Shown here piece after piece: positions 10,062 to 21,266 of a stretch of DNA of 64,000 nucleotides; the stretch's first letter is position 1; every line of letters starts with the position of its first letter. The stretch comes from JBFGCA01 sp041567315. Its GTDB lineage: Bacteria; Acidobacteriota; Thermoanaerobaculia; Multivoradales; JAHEKO01. The position numbers and the translations under genes are program-made. Under the pieces are notes generated by a model. That model was not told where the DNA came from. It did no database searches and saw nothing but the letters and a program-made list of their open reading frames with translations. The stretch covers positions 1-64,000 of the forward strand of contig JBFGCA010000009.1 in NCBI GenBank assembly GCA_041567315.1. Direction: 5' to 3'.

Positions 10062-11891
10062 ATGGTTCGTCGTCGCATTACGGCCCGGCTCGGGGCCACC
10101 GTCCTCGCCCTTGCCGCGGCCGGCCCGCTGGCGGCCCAGGAGCCGCCGCCCGGCTACGCCCAGGGGGTCCACATCGTGCGCCCGGGCGAGACCCTGATCG
10201 GCATCACTCGCAAGTACCTGGGCTCGGGCGACCGGTGGGCGGACAACCACCGGCTCAATCCGCAGATCGCCGACCCGCATCGGCTGACGCCGGGCGAGCG
10301 GATCCGGGTGCTGCTGCCGGCCGAGCCGCGGGTGCCCACCGCCCGGGTGCGCAAGCTGGCCGGCCGGGTCGAGAACCGCCCGGCGCCGATTCCCTGGGAC
10401 CCGGCACGGCGCGACGACCTGCTGCTCGAGCGCGACGGCCAGCGGACCTTCAGCCGCTCCTCCAGCGAGCTCGAGTTCCCCGACGGCACGCGGGTGGTGC
10501 TGACCGAGGAGTCGCTGGTCTTCTTCCGGCGCACCGGTGCGGGCCTCGCCGCCGAGCCGCAGCCGCGGTCGGTGGAGATCGTCGAGGGGCAGGCCGATCT
10601 CGAGGCCCGGGGCCTGCCGCCCGGCGGCGCCCCGGTCGAGGTGCTGATCGGCGGTACCCGGGCGGTGTCGCAGGTCGACGAGAGCGGCAAGGCCCAGACC
10701 CGGGCCCGCCGCTCGACCGAGGGGAGCGCCCAGCTGATGGTCTACGAGGGCGCCGGCGAGGTCGAGGCGGCGGGGCAGAGGGTCGCGGTGGCGCGCGGCA
10801 TGGGGACCAGCGCCGGTCCCGGCGGGCCGCCGGCGCCGCCCGAGGAGCTGCTGCCGGGCCCGCAGACCCTGCGCCCGGCGCCCGGCTCGCGGTGGGACTT
10901 CAACCAGCCGCGGCTCTACTGGCGAGAGGTCCCGGGCGCGGTCTCCTACACGGTCGAGGTCTGTCGCGACGCCGGCTGCGGCGAGCTGGTGCAGCGCCGG
11001 CTGGGGCTGACCGGGACCTCCTGGGAGCCAGAGCCGCTGCCGGTGGCCGATCTCTTCTGGCGGTCGACGGCGGTGAGCCCCTCGGGTCTGGACGGCTATC
11101 CCTCGACGGCGGTGCCCTTCAGCGTGCTCTCGGACCAGGGCGACGTCACCCCGCCGACCGGCGCGCTCAGCCTGGTGGGCCGCCAGACCCGGGTCGACCG
11201 CACCCTGTACGCGGACGACGAAGTCGAGGTCCAGGTACAGCTGTCGGACGCGCAGAGCGGCGTCGAAAAGAGCGTGCCGCTGATCAACGAGGTCGAGCGG
11301 CCGGACTTCCAGCTGGCCGGGCCGTGGGATCCCGGCCCCTACCGGGTCTCGGTGCGGGCCACCGACCGGGCGGGCAACACCGGCGACCTGCCGGCGATCG
11401 AGTTCGTGGTCGACGGTGCCGGTCCGGGGATCGAGTGGCGGGCCGGGCCGTGGGACCCGCGGCCCGACCTGTCACCGGTGCCGCCGCGCAAGCGCCGCCG
11501 TTGGCTGCGGCGGGGCGCGGCGTGGCTGGAGTGGTCGGTCGACGCCCTCAACTGGCACCTGCTGGTCCTCGAGCCGGGACCGCCCAAGATGGCGCGCTTC
11601 CTGGAGCGCCACCCGCGGCTGGCCGCCGACGACTTCATGGTCGGCAGCGAGCGGCCGCAGCTCCTCCTGCGGGCGATGGCCGACCGGCCCCTGACCGTCG
11701 GCGAGCACACGCTCGATCCCGGTGACCTGCTGCGGATCACCGCTCTCGACGACGGCTCCGGGGTCTGGAAGCTGGCGGTCGCTCTGCGGCGTGGCGAGGG
11801 TCAGGCCGGTGGGCGGCTCGGGCGGCTCGAGCTGACCTCCACCGACGCCCTCGGCAACGAGTACCGGCTGGCGCTGCCCATCGGCGGCTAG
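10062..11891 (+). CDS. Exported LysM and FecR-domain protein
   Basis: A 609-residue exported protein with a signal peptide ending LAAQ. One LysM domain (about residues 35-82, HIVRPGETLIGITRKYLG) should anchor it to peptidoglycan. It is followed by a FecR-like beta domain (about 105-255, with ELEFPDGTRVVLTEES), a fibronectin/Ig-like module (about 280-360, WREVPGAVSYTVEVC) and an Ig-like segment with RVSVRATDRAGNTGD. The C-terminal 150 residues are unassigned. This resembles acidobacterial periplasmic LysM-FecR proteins rather than true sigma-regulator FecR, since no transmembrane helix follows. The start is the ATG after GGCTGGCAAG; an upstream TTG is less likely. A possible -10 TAGAAT lies at 10025-10030. 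Confidence 0.8.
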   Translation: MVRRRITARLGATVLALAAAGPLAAQEPPPGYAQGVHIVRPGETLIGITRKYLGSGDRWADNHRLNPQIADPHRLTPGERIRVLLPAEPRVPTARVRKLAGRVENRPAPIPWDPARRDDLLLERDGQRTFSRSSSELEFPDGTRVVLTEESLVFFRRTGAGLAAEPQPRSVEIVEGQADLEARGLPPGGAPVEVLIGGTRAVSQVDESGKAQTRARRSTEGSAQLMVYEGAGEVEAAGQRVAVARGMGTSAGPGGPPAPPEELLPGPQTLRPAPGSRWDFNQPRLYWREVPGAVSYTVEVCRDAGCGELVQRRLGLTGTSWEPEPLPVADLFWRSTAVSPSGLDGYPSTAVPFSVLSDQGDVTPPTGALSLVGRQTRVDRTLYADDEVEVQVQLSDAQSGVEKSVPLINEVERPDFQLAGPWDPGPYRVSVRATDRAGNTGDLPAIEFVVDGAGPGIEWRAGPWDPRPDLSPVPPRKRRRWLRRGAAWLEWSVDALNWHLLVLEPGPPKMARFLERHPRLAADDFMVGSERPQLLLRAMADRPLTVGEHTLDPGDLLRITALDDGSGVWKLAVALRRGEGQAGGRLGRLELTSTDALGNEYRLALPIGG

Positions 11892-11906
11892 CTCCTTCCC
11901 CAGCGC

Positions 11907-13912
<2,006 letters not shown>

Positions 13913-13916
<4 letters not shown>

Positions 13917-15037
13917 CGGGCGAGCAGCTCCTCGGCCGGCCGCGGGGCGCCGAAGTGGTAGCCCTGGCCCCAGGCGAATCCGAGACGGCGGCAGGCGGCG
14001 CCCTCGGCGTCGCGCTCGAGGCCCTCGGCGATCAGCCGCACGCCGAGATCCAGCGCCAGCCGCGCCAGACCCTCGAGCAGCCGGCGGTCGAACTTCAGGT
14101 AGTCGGGGGAGGCCTCCGCCAGCTCCCGCAGACGGGCCTGGCCGGCGCCGAAGTCGTCGTAGGCGAGACCGATCCGCAGCTCGGACAGGCGTCCCTTGAG
14201 GTCGACCATCGACGCCGGATCGGTGACCGCGCTCTCGTGGATCTCCAGCACCAGCGGCAGCTCGGGCTGCCGGCGGCGGATCTCGCGCAGGGACCCGATC
14301 AGCCCCTCCTCGCGCAGCTCGGCGGGATGGGTGTTGAGGAAGAACGGCCCCACCGCCGGCAGGCGGGCGCAGCCGGCCACCCCGACCGTGCGCAGCAGCC
14401 GGCTCAGCTCGGGCTCGGCGCCCAGGAAGGCGGCCAGCTCGAACAGCTCGCCGACGTCCGCCGGCAGCCCGTCGAGGCCGCCGCGGCCGAGGACCTCGTA
14501 GGCCACCGGCCGGCCGTCGGCGAGGTCGACGATGGGCTGGAAGAGCGGGTAGACGGCGCCCTTGGCGAGCAGCTCGCGCAGGCGCTGGGTGCGCTCCACC
14601 AGCAGCTGAGGCAGCGGGGTCTGGACCGCCCGCGTCGCACCCAGCAGCAGTTCGGTGTGTCCCGGGTTCAGCCGGCCGAGACGGAACTCGGCGGTCGCGA
14701 AGTGGAGCACGTCGCCCTCGCGCAGCGGGGCGTCGCCGCTCAGCCGGCGCTGGTTGAGGAAGGTCCCGTTGGTGCTCCCCAGGTCGCGCAGCACCAGCCG
14801 CCCGTCGCTCGCCGAGATGCTGGCGTGGTGTTGCGAGATCTCTGCCGCCTCGAGCGAGAGGTCGAGCCCGGGGCGCCGGCCGATGGTGAAGGGAAACGAC
14901 AAGATGGGGACGCGCCGCAGGCGCCGGCCGTCGCCGAAGCCCTCCAGATACCAGAGGGATCCGCCGAAGATGTCGGGCCGGGGCTCAGGCGATGTTGCCA
15001 ACGGCCAGATAGGACCGTCCCGGCTCGCTGCCCACAC
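13913..15037 (-). CDS. FHA-EAL fusion: phosphothreonine-gated c-di-GMP phosphodiesterase candidate
   Basis: A 374-residue cytoplasmic protein. The FHA domain (about 45-115) keeps the Gly-Arg of TIGRRPG, the Ser/His of EISQHHASI and STNGTF, the residues that read phosphothreonine. The EAL domain spans 160-372, with Glu181 in EVLGR (the EAL signature becomes EVL), Asn235, Glu265, Asp294-Asp295 in DDFGAG, Lys315, Glu338 and Gln358. The metal- and substrate-binding residues are therefore all present and it may hydrolyse c-di-GMP. It overlaps the upstream GGDEF-EAL gene by 53 bp if the GTG at 15037 is used; a TTG at 15001 would shorten the overlap. It is coupled to the kinase by ATGA. A kinase-dependent switch is inference. 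Confidence 0.85.
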
Positions 15038-16916
15038 CCGACTCCAGCAGCTCGCGCAGCCGCCGGCCCGCCACCGGGGTGCTGAAGTAGTAGCCCTGCA
15101 GGTACTTGCAGCCCTCGCGGCGCAGGTAGTCGGCCTGCTCGCGGGTCTCGACTCCCTCGGCCACCAGGTTGAGGTCCAGGTAGTGGGCGAGAGCGATCAC
15201 CGCCTTGATGATCGCCTTGTTCTCCTTGTCGGCCGGCAGATTGGCCACGAACGAGCGGTCGATCTTGAGGGTGTGGATGGGGAATCTCTTGAGATAGGCC
15301 AGCGACGAGTAACCGGTGCCGAAGTCGTCGATCGAGATCCTCAGGCCGAGGGCCTGGAGCGCGGTCAGCCGCTCCATGGTCTTCTGCACCTCGGTCATCG
15401 CCACCGTCTCGGTGACCTCCAGCTCCAGCGCCTCGGGCTCGAGTCGGGTCTGTTCGAGGATCGAGGCCACGGTGTCGACAAAGGTGCGCTCGCGGAACTG
15501 CAGCGCCGAGATGTTGACCGCGATGGTGAAGTCGCGGAACCCGCCCCGACGCAGCTCGCGGGCCTGCTCGCAGGCGGTCCGCAGCACCCAGTTGCCGAGC
15601 GGCAGGATGATCCCGGTCTCCTCGGCCAGGGGAATGAAGTGACCCGGCGACAGCCGGCCCTGGCTGGGATGGTTCCAGTAGACCAGCGCCTCGACGCCCA
15701 CCACCTCGCCGCTCTGGCTGTGGATCTTGGGCTGATAGAGCAGCTCCATCTCGTCGTTCTCGGCGGCGTAGGTCAGCGCCATCTTGAGCTGCAGCTTCTC
15801 GAAGGCATTGGCGCCCATGGTCGGCGCGTAGAGCCGGAAACGGTTGCGGCCCTGCCGCTTGGCGGTGTGCAGGGCGTTCTCGGCGTTGCGCATCAGGGTC
15901 TGGGCGTCCTCGCCGTCCCAGGGGTAGAGGCTGGCGCCGAGGCTGGCGGTGATCGCCAGCTGCTGGCCACCGAAGTCGTAGGGCTCGCCGACCGCACCCA
16001 GGATGGCGGTCGCGGCCTGCTTGACCTCCTCGCTGGTGGCCGGGTCGCGGACCAGGAAGATGAACTCGTCGTCCCCGAAGCGCGCCACCAGGTCGTTGCT
16101 CTTACGCGACTCGATGAATCGCTCGCCGACGCTGCGCAGCAGGAAGTCGCCCACCGCGTAGCCGAAGGTGTCGTTGACCTCCTTGAAGTGGTCGATGTCG
16201 ACCAGCAGCACCCCCAGCTTGTCCTCGTGCGGGCTCATGCCGGCTACCGCCTCCTTGAGCTCCTCGGTGAACAGGCGGCGGTTGGGCAGACCGGTGAGCG
16301 GGTCGTAGAGCTGCTGCTCGCCGAGCTTCTCGTGGGTCCGCGAGGTGATCAGCGCCAGGGCGGCGAGGGCGCTGGCGATCTCCAGGGTCTCGAGGTCGTC
16401 GCCCGCCGGCTGCCGTGCCTCCGGGTGGTAGAGGGCGACGGTGCCCAGGATCCGCACCTCGTCTTCCTCGCCGGGGCCGCCGGCCCAGCGCACGCTGCGG
16501 ATCGGCGCCGACCAGCAGGAGCGCAGCCCGGCCTCGAGGGCGGGTTCGCGCATTCCCTCCCACAGCGGGTCGCTGGCGATGTCGGAGGTGATGACGATCT
16601 CGTTGCGATGGACGGCGGCGCTGCAGGCGCCGGGGGCGAGCCCGACCGACAGGCCGTCCAGCTCGCTGCGGAGCGAGGCCGGCAGGCTGGGCGCGGCCGC
16701 CACCCGCAGGGTCGCTTCCGACGGCTCGTAGAGGGACACGCAGGCGCGCACCCCCGGCAGCGAGCCTTCGACCACTTGGCAGAATTCGTCGAGGGTGCGG
16801 TTGAGGTGGGCGCCGCCGGCGATCAGGCTGAGCACCCGGCTCTGTCCCTGGAGAATGCGGGACGAGAAAGCCTGGTGGCCCTCCGGGGCAGGGCTCGGGG
16901 CGGGGTCGGACGGCAT
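14985..16916 (-). CDS. GAF-GGDEF-EAL c-di-GMP signalling protein
   Basis: A 643-residue soluble protein. A GAF domain (about 35-195) is followed by a diguanylate cyclase domain (200-365) and an EAL phosphodiesterase domain (375-625). The cyclase active-site loop reads GDDEF at 281-285 instead of GGDEF, so cyclase activity is uncertain. The EAL site looks intact: EAL at 409-411, Asn468, Glu500, Asp530-Asp531 in DDFGTG, Lys551, Glu590 and Gln607. It is thus more likely a phosphodiesterase with a regulatory cyclase-like domain, or bifunctional. First gene of the operon with FHA-EAL and the Ser/Thr kinase. A TATACT hexamer lies only 14 bp upstream of the start, implying a very short leader. Confidence 0.9.
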   Translation of the reverse strand: MPSDPAPSPAPEGHQAFSSRILQGQSRVLSLIAGGAHLNRTLDEFCQVVEGSLPGVRACVSLYEPSEATLRVAAAPSLPASLRSELDGLSVGLAPGACSAAVHRNEIVITSDIASDPLWEGMREPALEAGLRSCWSAPIRSVRWAGGPGEEDEVRILGTVALYHPEARQPAGDDLETLEIASALAALALITSRTHEKLGEQQLYDPLTGLPNRRLFTEELKEAVAGMSPHEDKLGVLLVDIDHFKEVNDTFGYAVGDFLLRSVGERFIESRKSNDLVARFGDDEFIFLVRDPATSEEVKQAATAILGAVGEPYDFGGQQLAITASLGASLYPWDGEDAQTLMRNAENALHTAKRQGRNRFRLYAPTMGANAFEKLQLKMALTYAAENDEMELLYQPKIHSQSGEVVGVEALVYWNHPSQGRLSPGHFIPLAEETGIILPLGNWVLRTACEQARELRRGGFRDFTIAVNISALQFRERTFVDTVASILEQTRLEPEALELEVTETVAMTEVQKTMERLTALQALGLRISIDDFGTGYSSLAYLKRFPIHTLKIDRSFVANLPADKENKAIIKAVIALAHYLDLNLVAEGVETREQADYLRREGCKYLQGYYFSTPVAGRRLRELLESGVGSEPGRSYLAVGNIA

Positions 16917-16930
16917 AAAGCGTTACGACG

Positions 16931-16936
16931 AGTATA
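16931..16936 (-). promoter_or_regulatory. Possible -10 element of the signalling operon
   Basis: TATACT on the minus strand, 14 bp before the GGDEF-EAL start codon. No convincing -35 is seen 16-18 bp upstream. It is rare by chance in a 70% GC intergenic region, but one hexamer is weak evidence. Confidence 0.35.
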
Positions 16937-16973
16937 GCAAGCCATGGCCGGCCGGTCGTCGTAGGATTACCCG

Positions 16974-18128
16974 ATGAACCGAGGGTGCGACGCGGGTGCG
17001 GCCGGCCGTGGCGCCGCGCGCGGATTGCCGGTGGCGCTGCTGATGGCACTGCTGGTGCCGCCGGCGGCGGGTGCGGGGCCCGGTGGTGGACCGTTTCCCC
17101 AGCCGGAAGGGCTGGCCGGGGGCGGGCCCGAGCCGGGGCCGCTGCGGCTGAGCGACGGCTTCCTGCTCGCCCCCTACCTGCCGTTCGAGGCGGTGCCGAG
17201 CGAGCCGCTGCCAGCCGGCAGGTGGCGGCTCCGCCTCGAGCTGTCGACCGCCAACACCTTCATTCGCTCGGGCTCCGTGCAGGTCGGTCTCGAGATCCGC
17301 GAGGGCCGCCAGCCGGTGGACCGCGCCTTCTTCAAGCAGGTCGAGGAGATCGCGGTGCCCGGCGAGCGGCTGTTTCTGGTCGACGGCGAGACGCGGCGCG
17401 GCGCCCTGCGGGCGCGCCGCGGCCTCGGCCAGGGCTTCGAGCTGGAGGTCACGCTGCCCTGGGCGCAGCTCGGCGGCGGCCGCCTCGATTCGGCGGTCGA
17501 GGGCTTCCACGATCTGACCGGGCTCGACCAGGACGGCCGGCAGTCGGTGCTCCACGACGGTTTCCTGATCTTCCTGCAGAGTGCCGGCGGCGAGACCTTC
17601 CTCGAGCGCCCGCCGGGGAGCGGGTTGGCCGACGCGGTGGTCTCGGTGCGGCGTCACTGGCGTGCCGCCGACCGGCCGCACTGGCGCTGGGGCGCCGCCG
17701 GCTCGCTCAAGCTGCCGACCGGCGACCGCGACCGGCTGCTCGGGACCGGGTCGGTGGACGGCGAGCTGCAGCTCGACGTCAGCCGTTGCCGCGGTCGCAC
17801 CTGTTACCACGGCGCCGTGGGGGTCGCGCGGCTGGGCTCGTGGGACCTGCTGGGCCTGCCGGCGCAGTGGCGGCTCGCCGCCCTGGCCGGTTTCGAGCGG
17901 CGGCTGGGCGCGCTCTCCGCGCTCAACCTGCAGATGACCTTCGGCGAGAGCCCGCTCGGCGGCCTGGGGGTGTCCGACCTGGCGGCCGACGTCTACCAGC
18001 TGAGCGCCGGCTGGAAGCGCTGGCTGGGGGGCGGCCGCGAACTGTTCGTCGCCGTCACCGAGAACGTGATCCATTTCGAGAACGGCGCCGACCTGGCGCT
18101 GCACCTGGGCATCGAGCAGGGTCTTTGA
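16974..18128 (+). CDS. DUF3187 family exported protein
   Basis: A 384-residue protein with an N-terminal signal peptide (hydrophobic LPVALLMALLVPPAAGAG). The mature part is beta-rich with the DUF3187 pattern: an LAPYLPFEAVPSEPL opening, a DGE strand, then AVEGFHDLTGLDQDGR, then alternating strands that suggest an outer-membrane barrel. In many Gram-negative bacteria this family is an uncharacterised outer-membrane protein. Divergent from the c-di-GMP operon with 57 bp between the starts. It is followed closely by the Lon-domain gene. The start ATG has no strong ribosome-binding site; no alternative start would leave a better signal peptide. Confidence 0.65.
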   Translation: MNRGCDAGAAGRGAARGLPVALLMALLVPPAAGAGPGGGPFPQPEGLAGGGPEPGPLRLSDGFLLAPYLPFEAVPSEPLPAGRWRLRLELSTANTFIRSGSVQVGLEIREGRQPVDRAFFKQVEEIAVPGERLFLVDGETRRGALRARRGLGQGFELEVTLPWAQLGGGRLDSAVEGFHDLTGLDQDGRQSVLHDGFLIFLQSAGGETFLERPPGSGLADAVVSVRRHWRAADRPHWRWGAAGSLKLPTGDRDRLLGTGSVDGELQLDVSRCRGRTCYHGAVGVARLGSWDLLGLPAQWRLAALAGFERRLGALSALNLQMTFGESPLGGLGVSDLAADVYQLSAGWKRWLGGGRELFVAVTENVIHFENGADLALHLGIEQGL

Positions 18129-18161
18129 GCTGGCGGGGCGTCGCCGCCGCGACGCCCGCGC

Positions 18162-18167
18162 TATAGT
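18162..18167 (+). promoter_or_regulatory. Possible -10 element of the Lon-domain gene
   Basis: TATAGT 20 bp upstream of the start codon at 18188, in the 59-bp gap after the DUF3187 gene. No clear -35 accompanies it, so this is tentative. Confidence 0.3.
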
Positions 18168-18187
18168 GCGCTCTCCGGTCCCCCGCC

Positions 18188-18862
18188 ATGCACCCGATCA
18201 GGTTGCCCGCCGCGCTGCCCGTGTTTCCCTTGACCGGGACCGTTCTGCTGCCGGGCAATTTCCTGCCGCTCAACGTCTTCGAAGCGCGCTACCGCCAACT
18301 GGTGGAGGACGTGGCGGCGGGCGGCGGCGTCATCGGCATGATCCAGCCGCTGGTGCCGATGCCCGACAACTGGGGACCGGTGGTGGGAGCGTCGGCCCGG
18401 CCCGAGCTCTACCGGGTGGGGTGCGCCGGGGTGCTGACCGAGTGCGAGCGCCAGCCGGACGGCCGCTACGTGATCGTTCTGCGAGGTGCGAGCCGGTTCC
18501 GGGTGCGCCGCGAGCGCGACAGCGGCAGGACCTATCGCGTGCTCGAGGTCGACTTCAGCGAGTTCAGAGACGATCTGCGCGAGCGGGGCGCGGCGGTCGA
18601 GCCGGTGCGCTTGCTGGCGGCGGTGGAGGCGATGTCGGACGACTGGGGGCTGGAGTTCGATCTCGATCTGCTGCGGTCGTTGCCCGGCGTCGCCCTGCTC
18701 AACGCCCTGTGTGCGGCACTGCCGCTGTCGCCGGCCGAGAAACAGGCGCTGCTCGAGGCACCCGGGGTCGAGGAGCGTTACGAGCTGCTGCTCGATCTGA
18801 TGGGCATGGGACCGGGCATGCCGCTCGGCGTCGAGCGCTTCAAGCCGCCGACGGTTCATTAG
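18188..18862 (+). CDS. Lon protease N-terminal (substrate-binding) domain protein
   Basis: A 224-residue stand-alone LON-N domain. LPVFPLTGTVLLPGNFLPLNVFEARY is the classic opening of the PUA-like beta domain, followed by a helical half (about 130-200). There is no AAA+ or protease part, so it is not Lon itself. Such proteins are common, conserved in Proteobacteria and Acidobacteria, and of unknown role; they may bind unfolded proteins. Cytoplasmic. It lies 46 bp upstream of the DUF1820 gene in the same direction, and the two could form one transcript. Confidence 0.85.
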   Translation: MHPIRLPAALPVFPLTGTVLLPGNFLPLNVFEARYRQLVEDVAAGGGVIGMIQPLVPMPDNWGPVVGASARPELYRVGCAGVLTECERQPDGRYVIVLRGASRFRVRRERDSGRTYRVLEVDFSEFRDDLRERGAAVEPVRLLAAVEAMSDDWGLEFDLDLLRSLPGVALLNALCAALPLSPAEKQALLEAPGVEERYELLLDLMGMGPGMPLGVERFKPPTVH

Positions 18863-18908
18863 CCCCCTCTCGGCCGCTGTGCTAGGTTGGCCGCGGCGAG
18901 GGTCCGCC

Positions 18909-19259
18909 ATGGCCGACGGCAAAAGCGTCTACAAGATCGTCTTCCTCAACCAGGGGGAGGTGTTCGAGGTCTACGCTCGCCAGGTCACGCAGGGCAGTCT
19001 GTTCGGCTTCGTCGAGGTCGAGGAGCTGGTCTTCGGCGAGCGCTCGCAGGTGGTCGTCGATCCCACCGAAGAGCGGGTCAAGAACGAGTTCCGCGGGGTC
19101 AAGCGGTTCCACGTACCGCTCCACGCGGTGGTGCGGATCGACGAGGTGGAGCGCGAGGGAGTGGCGCGGGTCACCGCCCCCCGCGAGGGCGCCGGCACGG
19201 TCGCGGCCTTCCCCGGCCCGCTCTATCCGCCCCGCGATCTCGGCAAGACCGGGCGGTAG
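18909..19259 (+). CDS. DUF1820 family protein
   Basis: A 116-residue cytoplasmic protein that closely fits DUF1820: KSVYKIVFLNQGEVFEVYAR, then FGFVEVEELVFGERSQVVVDPTEE, then HVPLHAVVRIDEVEREG. The family is small, conserved, mostly beta and of unknown function, and often encoded near stress or RNA-related genes. The start is the ATG at 18909, matching the family's usual start; ten codons of upstream reading frame are probably untranslated. Convergent with the aldo/keto reductase gene, with a 75-bp gap in which I see no terminator. Confidence 0.85.
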   Translation: MADGKSVYKIVFLNQGEVFEVYARQVTQGSLFGFVEVEELVFGERSQVVVDPTEERVKNEFRGVKRFHVPLHAVVRIDEVEREGVARVTAPREGAGTVAAFPGPLYPPRDLGKTGR

Positions 19260-19334
19260 CGGGCGGCTTGCCGGCGCCTGGGTCTCGGCCGCGATGGCTC
19301 GCTCATCCACGCCCGATTCGAGTGCTACGGGCCA

Positions 19335-20312
19335 CTAGCCGGTGCCGGCCGGCGCCCGGTAGAGCCGCCGCACCCACTCGGCGTCCTCGGCGCTCAGCGG
19401 CTCGCCGAGGGTGGCGGCCGCCGCCACGTGCTCGGGCCGGCGCGCGCCCAGCAGCACGCAGGCCGACGGCTGCCCGGTGAGCAGCGCTCCGACCAGGGCG
19501 TGGAGCACTGGCTGCGGATGGCCGGCGAAGCGGCGCCGGACCCGCTCGCCGCAGTCGCGCAGGTGGTCGAGCACCGCCGGATCGCGAAACTCGGCGATCC
19601 GCCGCCGGTGGTCCCCCTCCTCGAACACGGGGGGCTCGAGGTAGCCGCCGAGCAGCAGCCCGTGCTTGAGCGGGGAGAAGAAGGCCACCCCGGCGTCGTG
19701 GGCCGTCACCCAGCGGTCGAGACCGCTCCCGGCGTAGCCGTCGTCTCGGACGTTGCGGTAGGGCTGCACCACGTCCGGATCCACCGCGCTCGCGTAGCGC
19801 AGGATCTTCTGCGAGCTCCAGTCCGAGAGCCCGATGAAGCGGATCTTGCCCTCCTCCCGGCAGCGCCGCAGCAGTTCGATCGCCCCCTCCAGCCGCCCGT
19901 TTCCGGGGCCGAAGTCGCAGTGGTGCAGGTAGTAGAGATCGATCCACTCGGTGCGCAGCAGCCGCAGCGACCGCTCCAGCCGGTCGCGGATCTGGTGCGG
20001 GTGGTAGAAGCCCTCCCAGGGCCCGGGGTCCCAGCCCACCTTGCTGGCCAGGAAGATCCGGCGCCGGTCGACCCGGTGCCACAGCCCGCCGATCAGCTCC
20101 TCGGCGTGCCCGTCTCCGTAGACGTCGGCGGTGTCCCAGTGGGTGAGCCCCAGCTCGGCCGCGCGCACCAGCGCCTCCCGGGCCAGCCCGTCGTCCGCCC
20201 CCGACCATCCCACCGGCTCCCCGCCCACCGTTTTCGGCCCCCCGTGCCCCCAGGTCCCCACCGCCACCGCCGGCACCCTGACCTCCGTCCGCCCCAACCG
20301 CACCTCGTGCAT
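19335..20312 (-). CDS. Aldo/keto reductase
   Basis: A 325-residue NAD(P)H-dependent oxidoreductase with a TIM-barrel fold. The catalytic tetrad is readable: Asp60 and Tyr65 in DTADVYGDG, Lys91 in LASKVGW and His130 in YYLHHCD. The segment IRFIGLSDWSSQKI and the late SACVLLGARRPEHV (cofactor-binding end) fit the family. Substrate cannot be told. The start is the ATG preceded by AAAGGAG at the ideal distance; the longer reading frame upstream is not needed. Monocistronic, divergent from the DUF3014 gene by 77 bp. Confidence 0.9.
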   Translation of the reverse strand: MHEVRLGRTEVRVPAVAVGTWGHGGPKTVGGEPVGWSGADDGLAREALVRAAELGLTHWDTADVYGDGHAEELIGGLWHRVDRRRIFLASKVGWDPGPWEGFYHPHQIRDRLERSLRLLRTEWIDLYYLHHCDFGPGNGRLEGAIELLRRCREEGKIRFIGLSDWSSQKILRYASAVDPDVVQPYRNVRDDGYAGSGLDRWVTAHDAGVAFFSPLKHGLLLGGYLEPPVFEEGDHRRRIAEFRDPAVLDHLRDCGERVRRRFAGHPQPVLHALVGALLTGQPSACVLLGARRPEHVAAAATLGEPLSAEDAEWVRRLYRAPAGTG

Positions 20313-20371
20313 CTCGTCTACTCCTTTCCTCGAACTGCACCGACCGACGTTACCCTTCAACCTCCACACGC

Positions 20372-20377
20372 TAGAAT
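20372..20377 (+). promoter_or_regulatory. Possible -10 element of the DUF3014 gene
   Basis: TAGAAT 12 bp before the ATG at 20390. With initiation 6-7 nt downstream, the leader would be only about 6 nt. A poor -35 (GTTACC) lies about 17 bp upstream. Tentative. Confidence 0.35.
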
Positions 20378-20389
20378 CCCCTTCCCGCC

Positions 20390-21205
20390 ATGAGTGAGCC
20401 CGAGCTCTCCATCGACCCCACCGAGGCCCGGCGCCGCCGCGTTCCCCGCGTCTGGCCCTGGGCCCTGCTGCTGGCGCTGCTGGCCGGCGGTCTCGGCTAC
20501 TACCTGTGGTCGCGTGGGCGTCCCACGGCGCCGGCCCCGCCGGAGCCGGTGGCGCCGGCCGCCGAGACCCAGCCCGACGATGCGCCTCCGCCCGCCCCGC
20601 CGCGGGTCGATCTGCCCAGCCTGGAGGCCAGCGACCCGTGGATGCGCGAAGTGGTGGCCCAGCTCTCCGCGCACCCGGCGCTGCTCCGCTGGCTGGCCAC
20701 CGACGAGCTGGTGCGCCGCTTCGTCGCCGCCGTCGACAACGTCGCCGAGGGCCGCAGTCCGCGGCCCCATATCGGCTTCCTGCAGCCGGCCGAGGGGTTC
20801 CAGGTGCGTCAGGAGGGCGGCCGCCTGACGGTCGACGGCGAGAGCTACCGGCGCTACGACCCGGTGGTCAACGTCATCGACTCGCTCGACGTCCGCGGCA
20901 CCACCGAGCTGTACCGCTCGGTGCGGCCGCTCCTCAATCAGGCCTACGACGACCTGGGGTACCCGGACCGCAGCTTCGACGCCACCCTGGCGCGGGCGAT
21001 CGACGAGCTGCTGGCGACGCCGGTGCCGAGCGGGGCCCCGGTCCTGGAGCGCGACGTCACCGCCTTCACCTACGCCGATCCCCGGCTGGAAGGCTTGAGC
21101 GACGCGCAGAAGCACTTCCTGCGCCTCGGCCCGGACAACCTCCTGCGGCTACAGGCCAAGGCCCGGCGCCTGGCCACCGAGATCGGTCTACCGATCAGGC
21201 CGTAG
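20390..21205 (+). CDS. DUF3014 family membrane-anchored protein
   Basis: A 271-residue protein with a short cytoplasmic N-terminus, one transmembrane helix (about 23-42, VWPWALLLALLAGGLGYYLW), a Pro/Ala-rich linker and a periplasmic DUF3014 domain (about 75-265). Within it, the patterns LIRWLATDELVRRFVAAVDNVAEG and YDPVVNVIDSLD are family hallmarks. Function of the family is unknown. Monocistronic by appearance; a short leader is likely. The next gene is convergent. Confidence 0.8.
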   Translation: MSEPELSIDPTEARRRRVPRVWPWALLLALLAGGLGYYLWSRGRPTAPAPPEPVAPAAETQPDDAPPPAPPRVDLPSLEASDPWMREVVAQLSAHPALLRWLATDELVRRFVAAVDNVAEGRSPRPHIGFLQPAEGFQVRQEGGRLTVDGESYRRYDPVVNVIDSLDVRGTTELYRSVRPLLNQAYDDLGYPDRSFDATLARAIDELLATPVPSGAPVLERDVTAFTYADPRLEGLSDAQKHFLRLGPDNLLRLQAKARRLATEIGLPIRP

Positions 21206-21266
21206 TCGGCCCGCGCTCGCAGTGCCGGACGCCGGCGGTGCCAGGCGCGCCGGTGCCGAAGTGCCG

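Noticed and set aside
14655..16937. A 760-codon open frame opposite the GGDEF-EAL and FHA-EAL genes
   Set aside because: Antisense shadow of two recognised genes; no family features.
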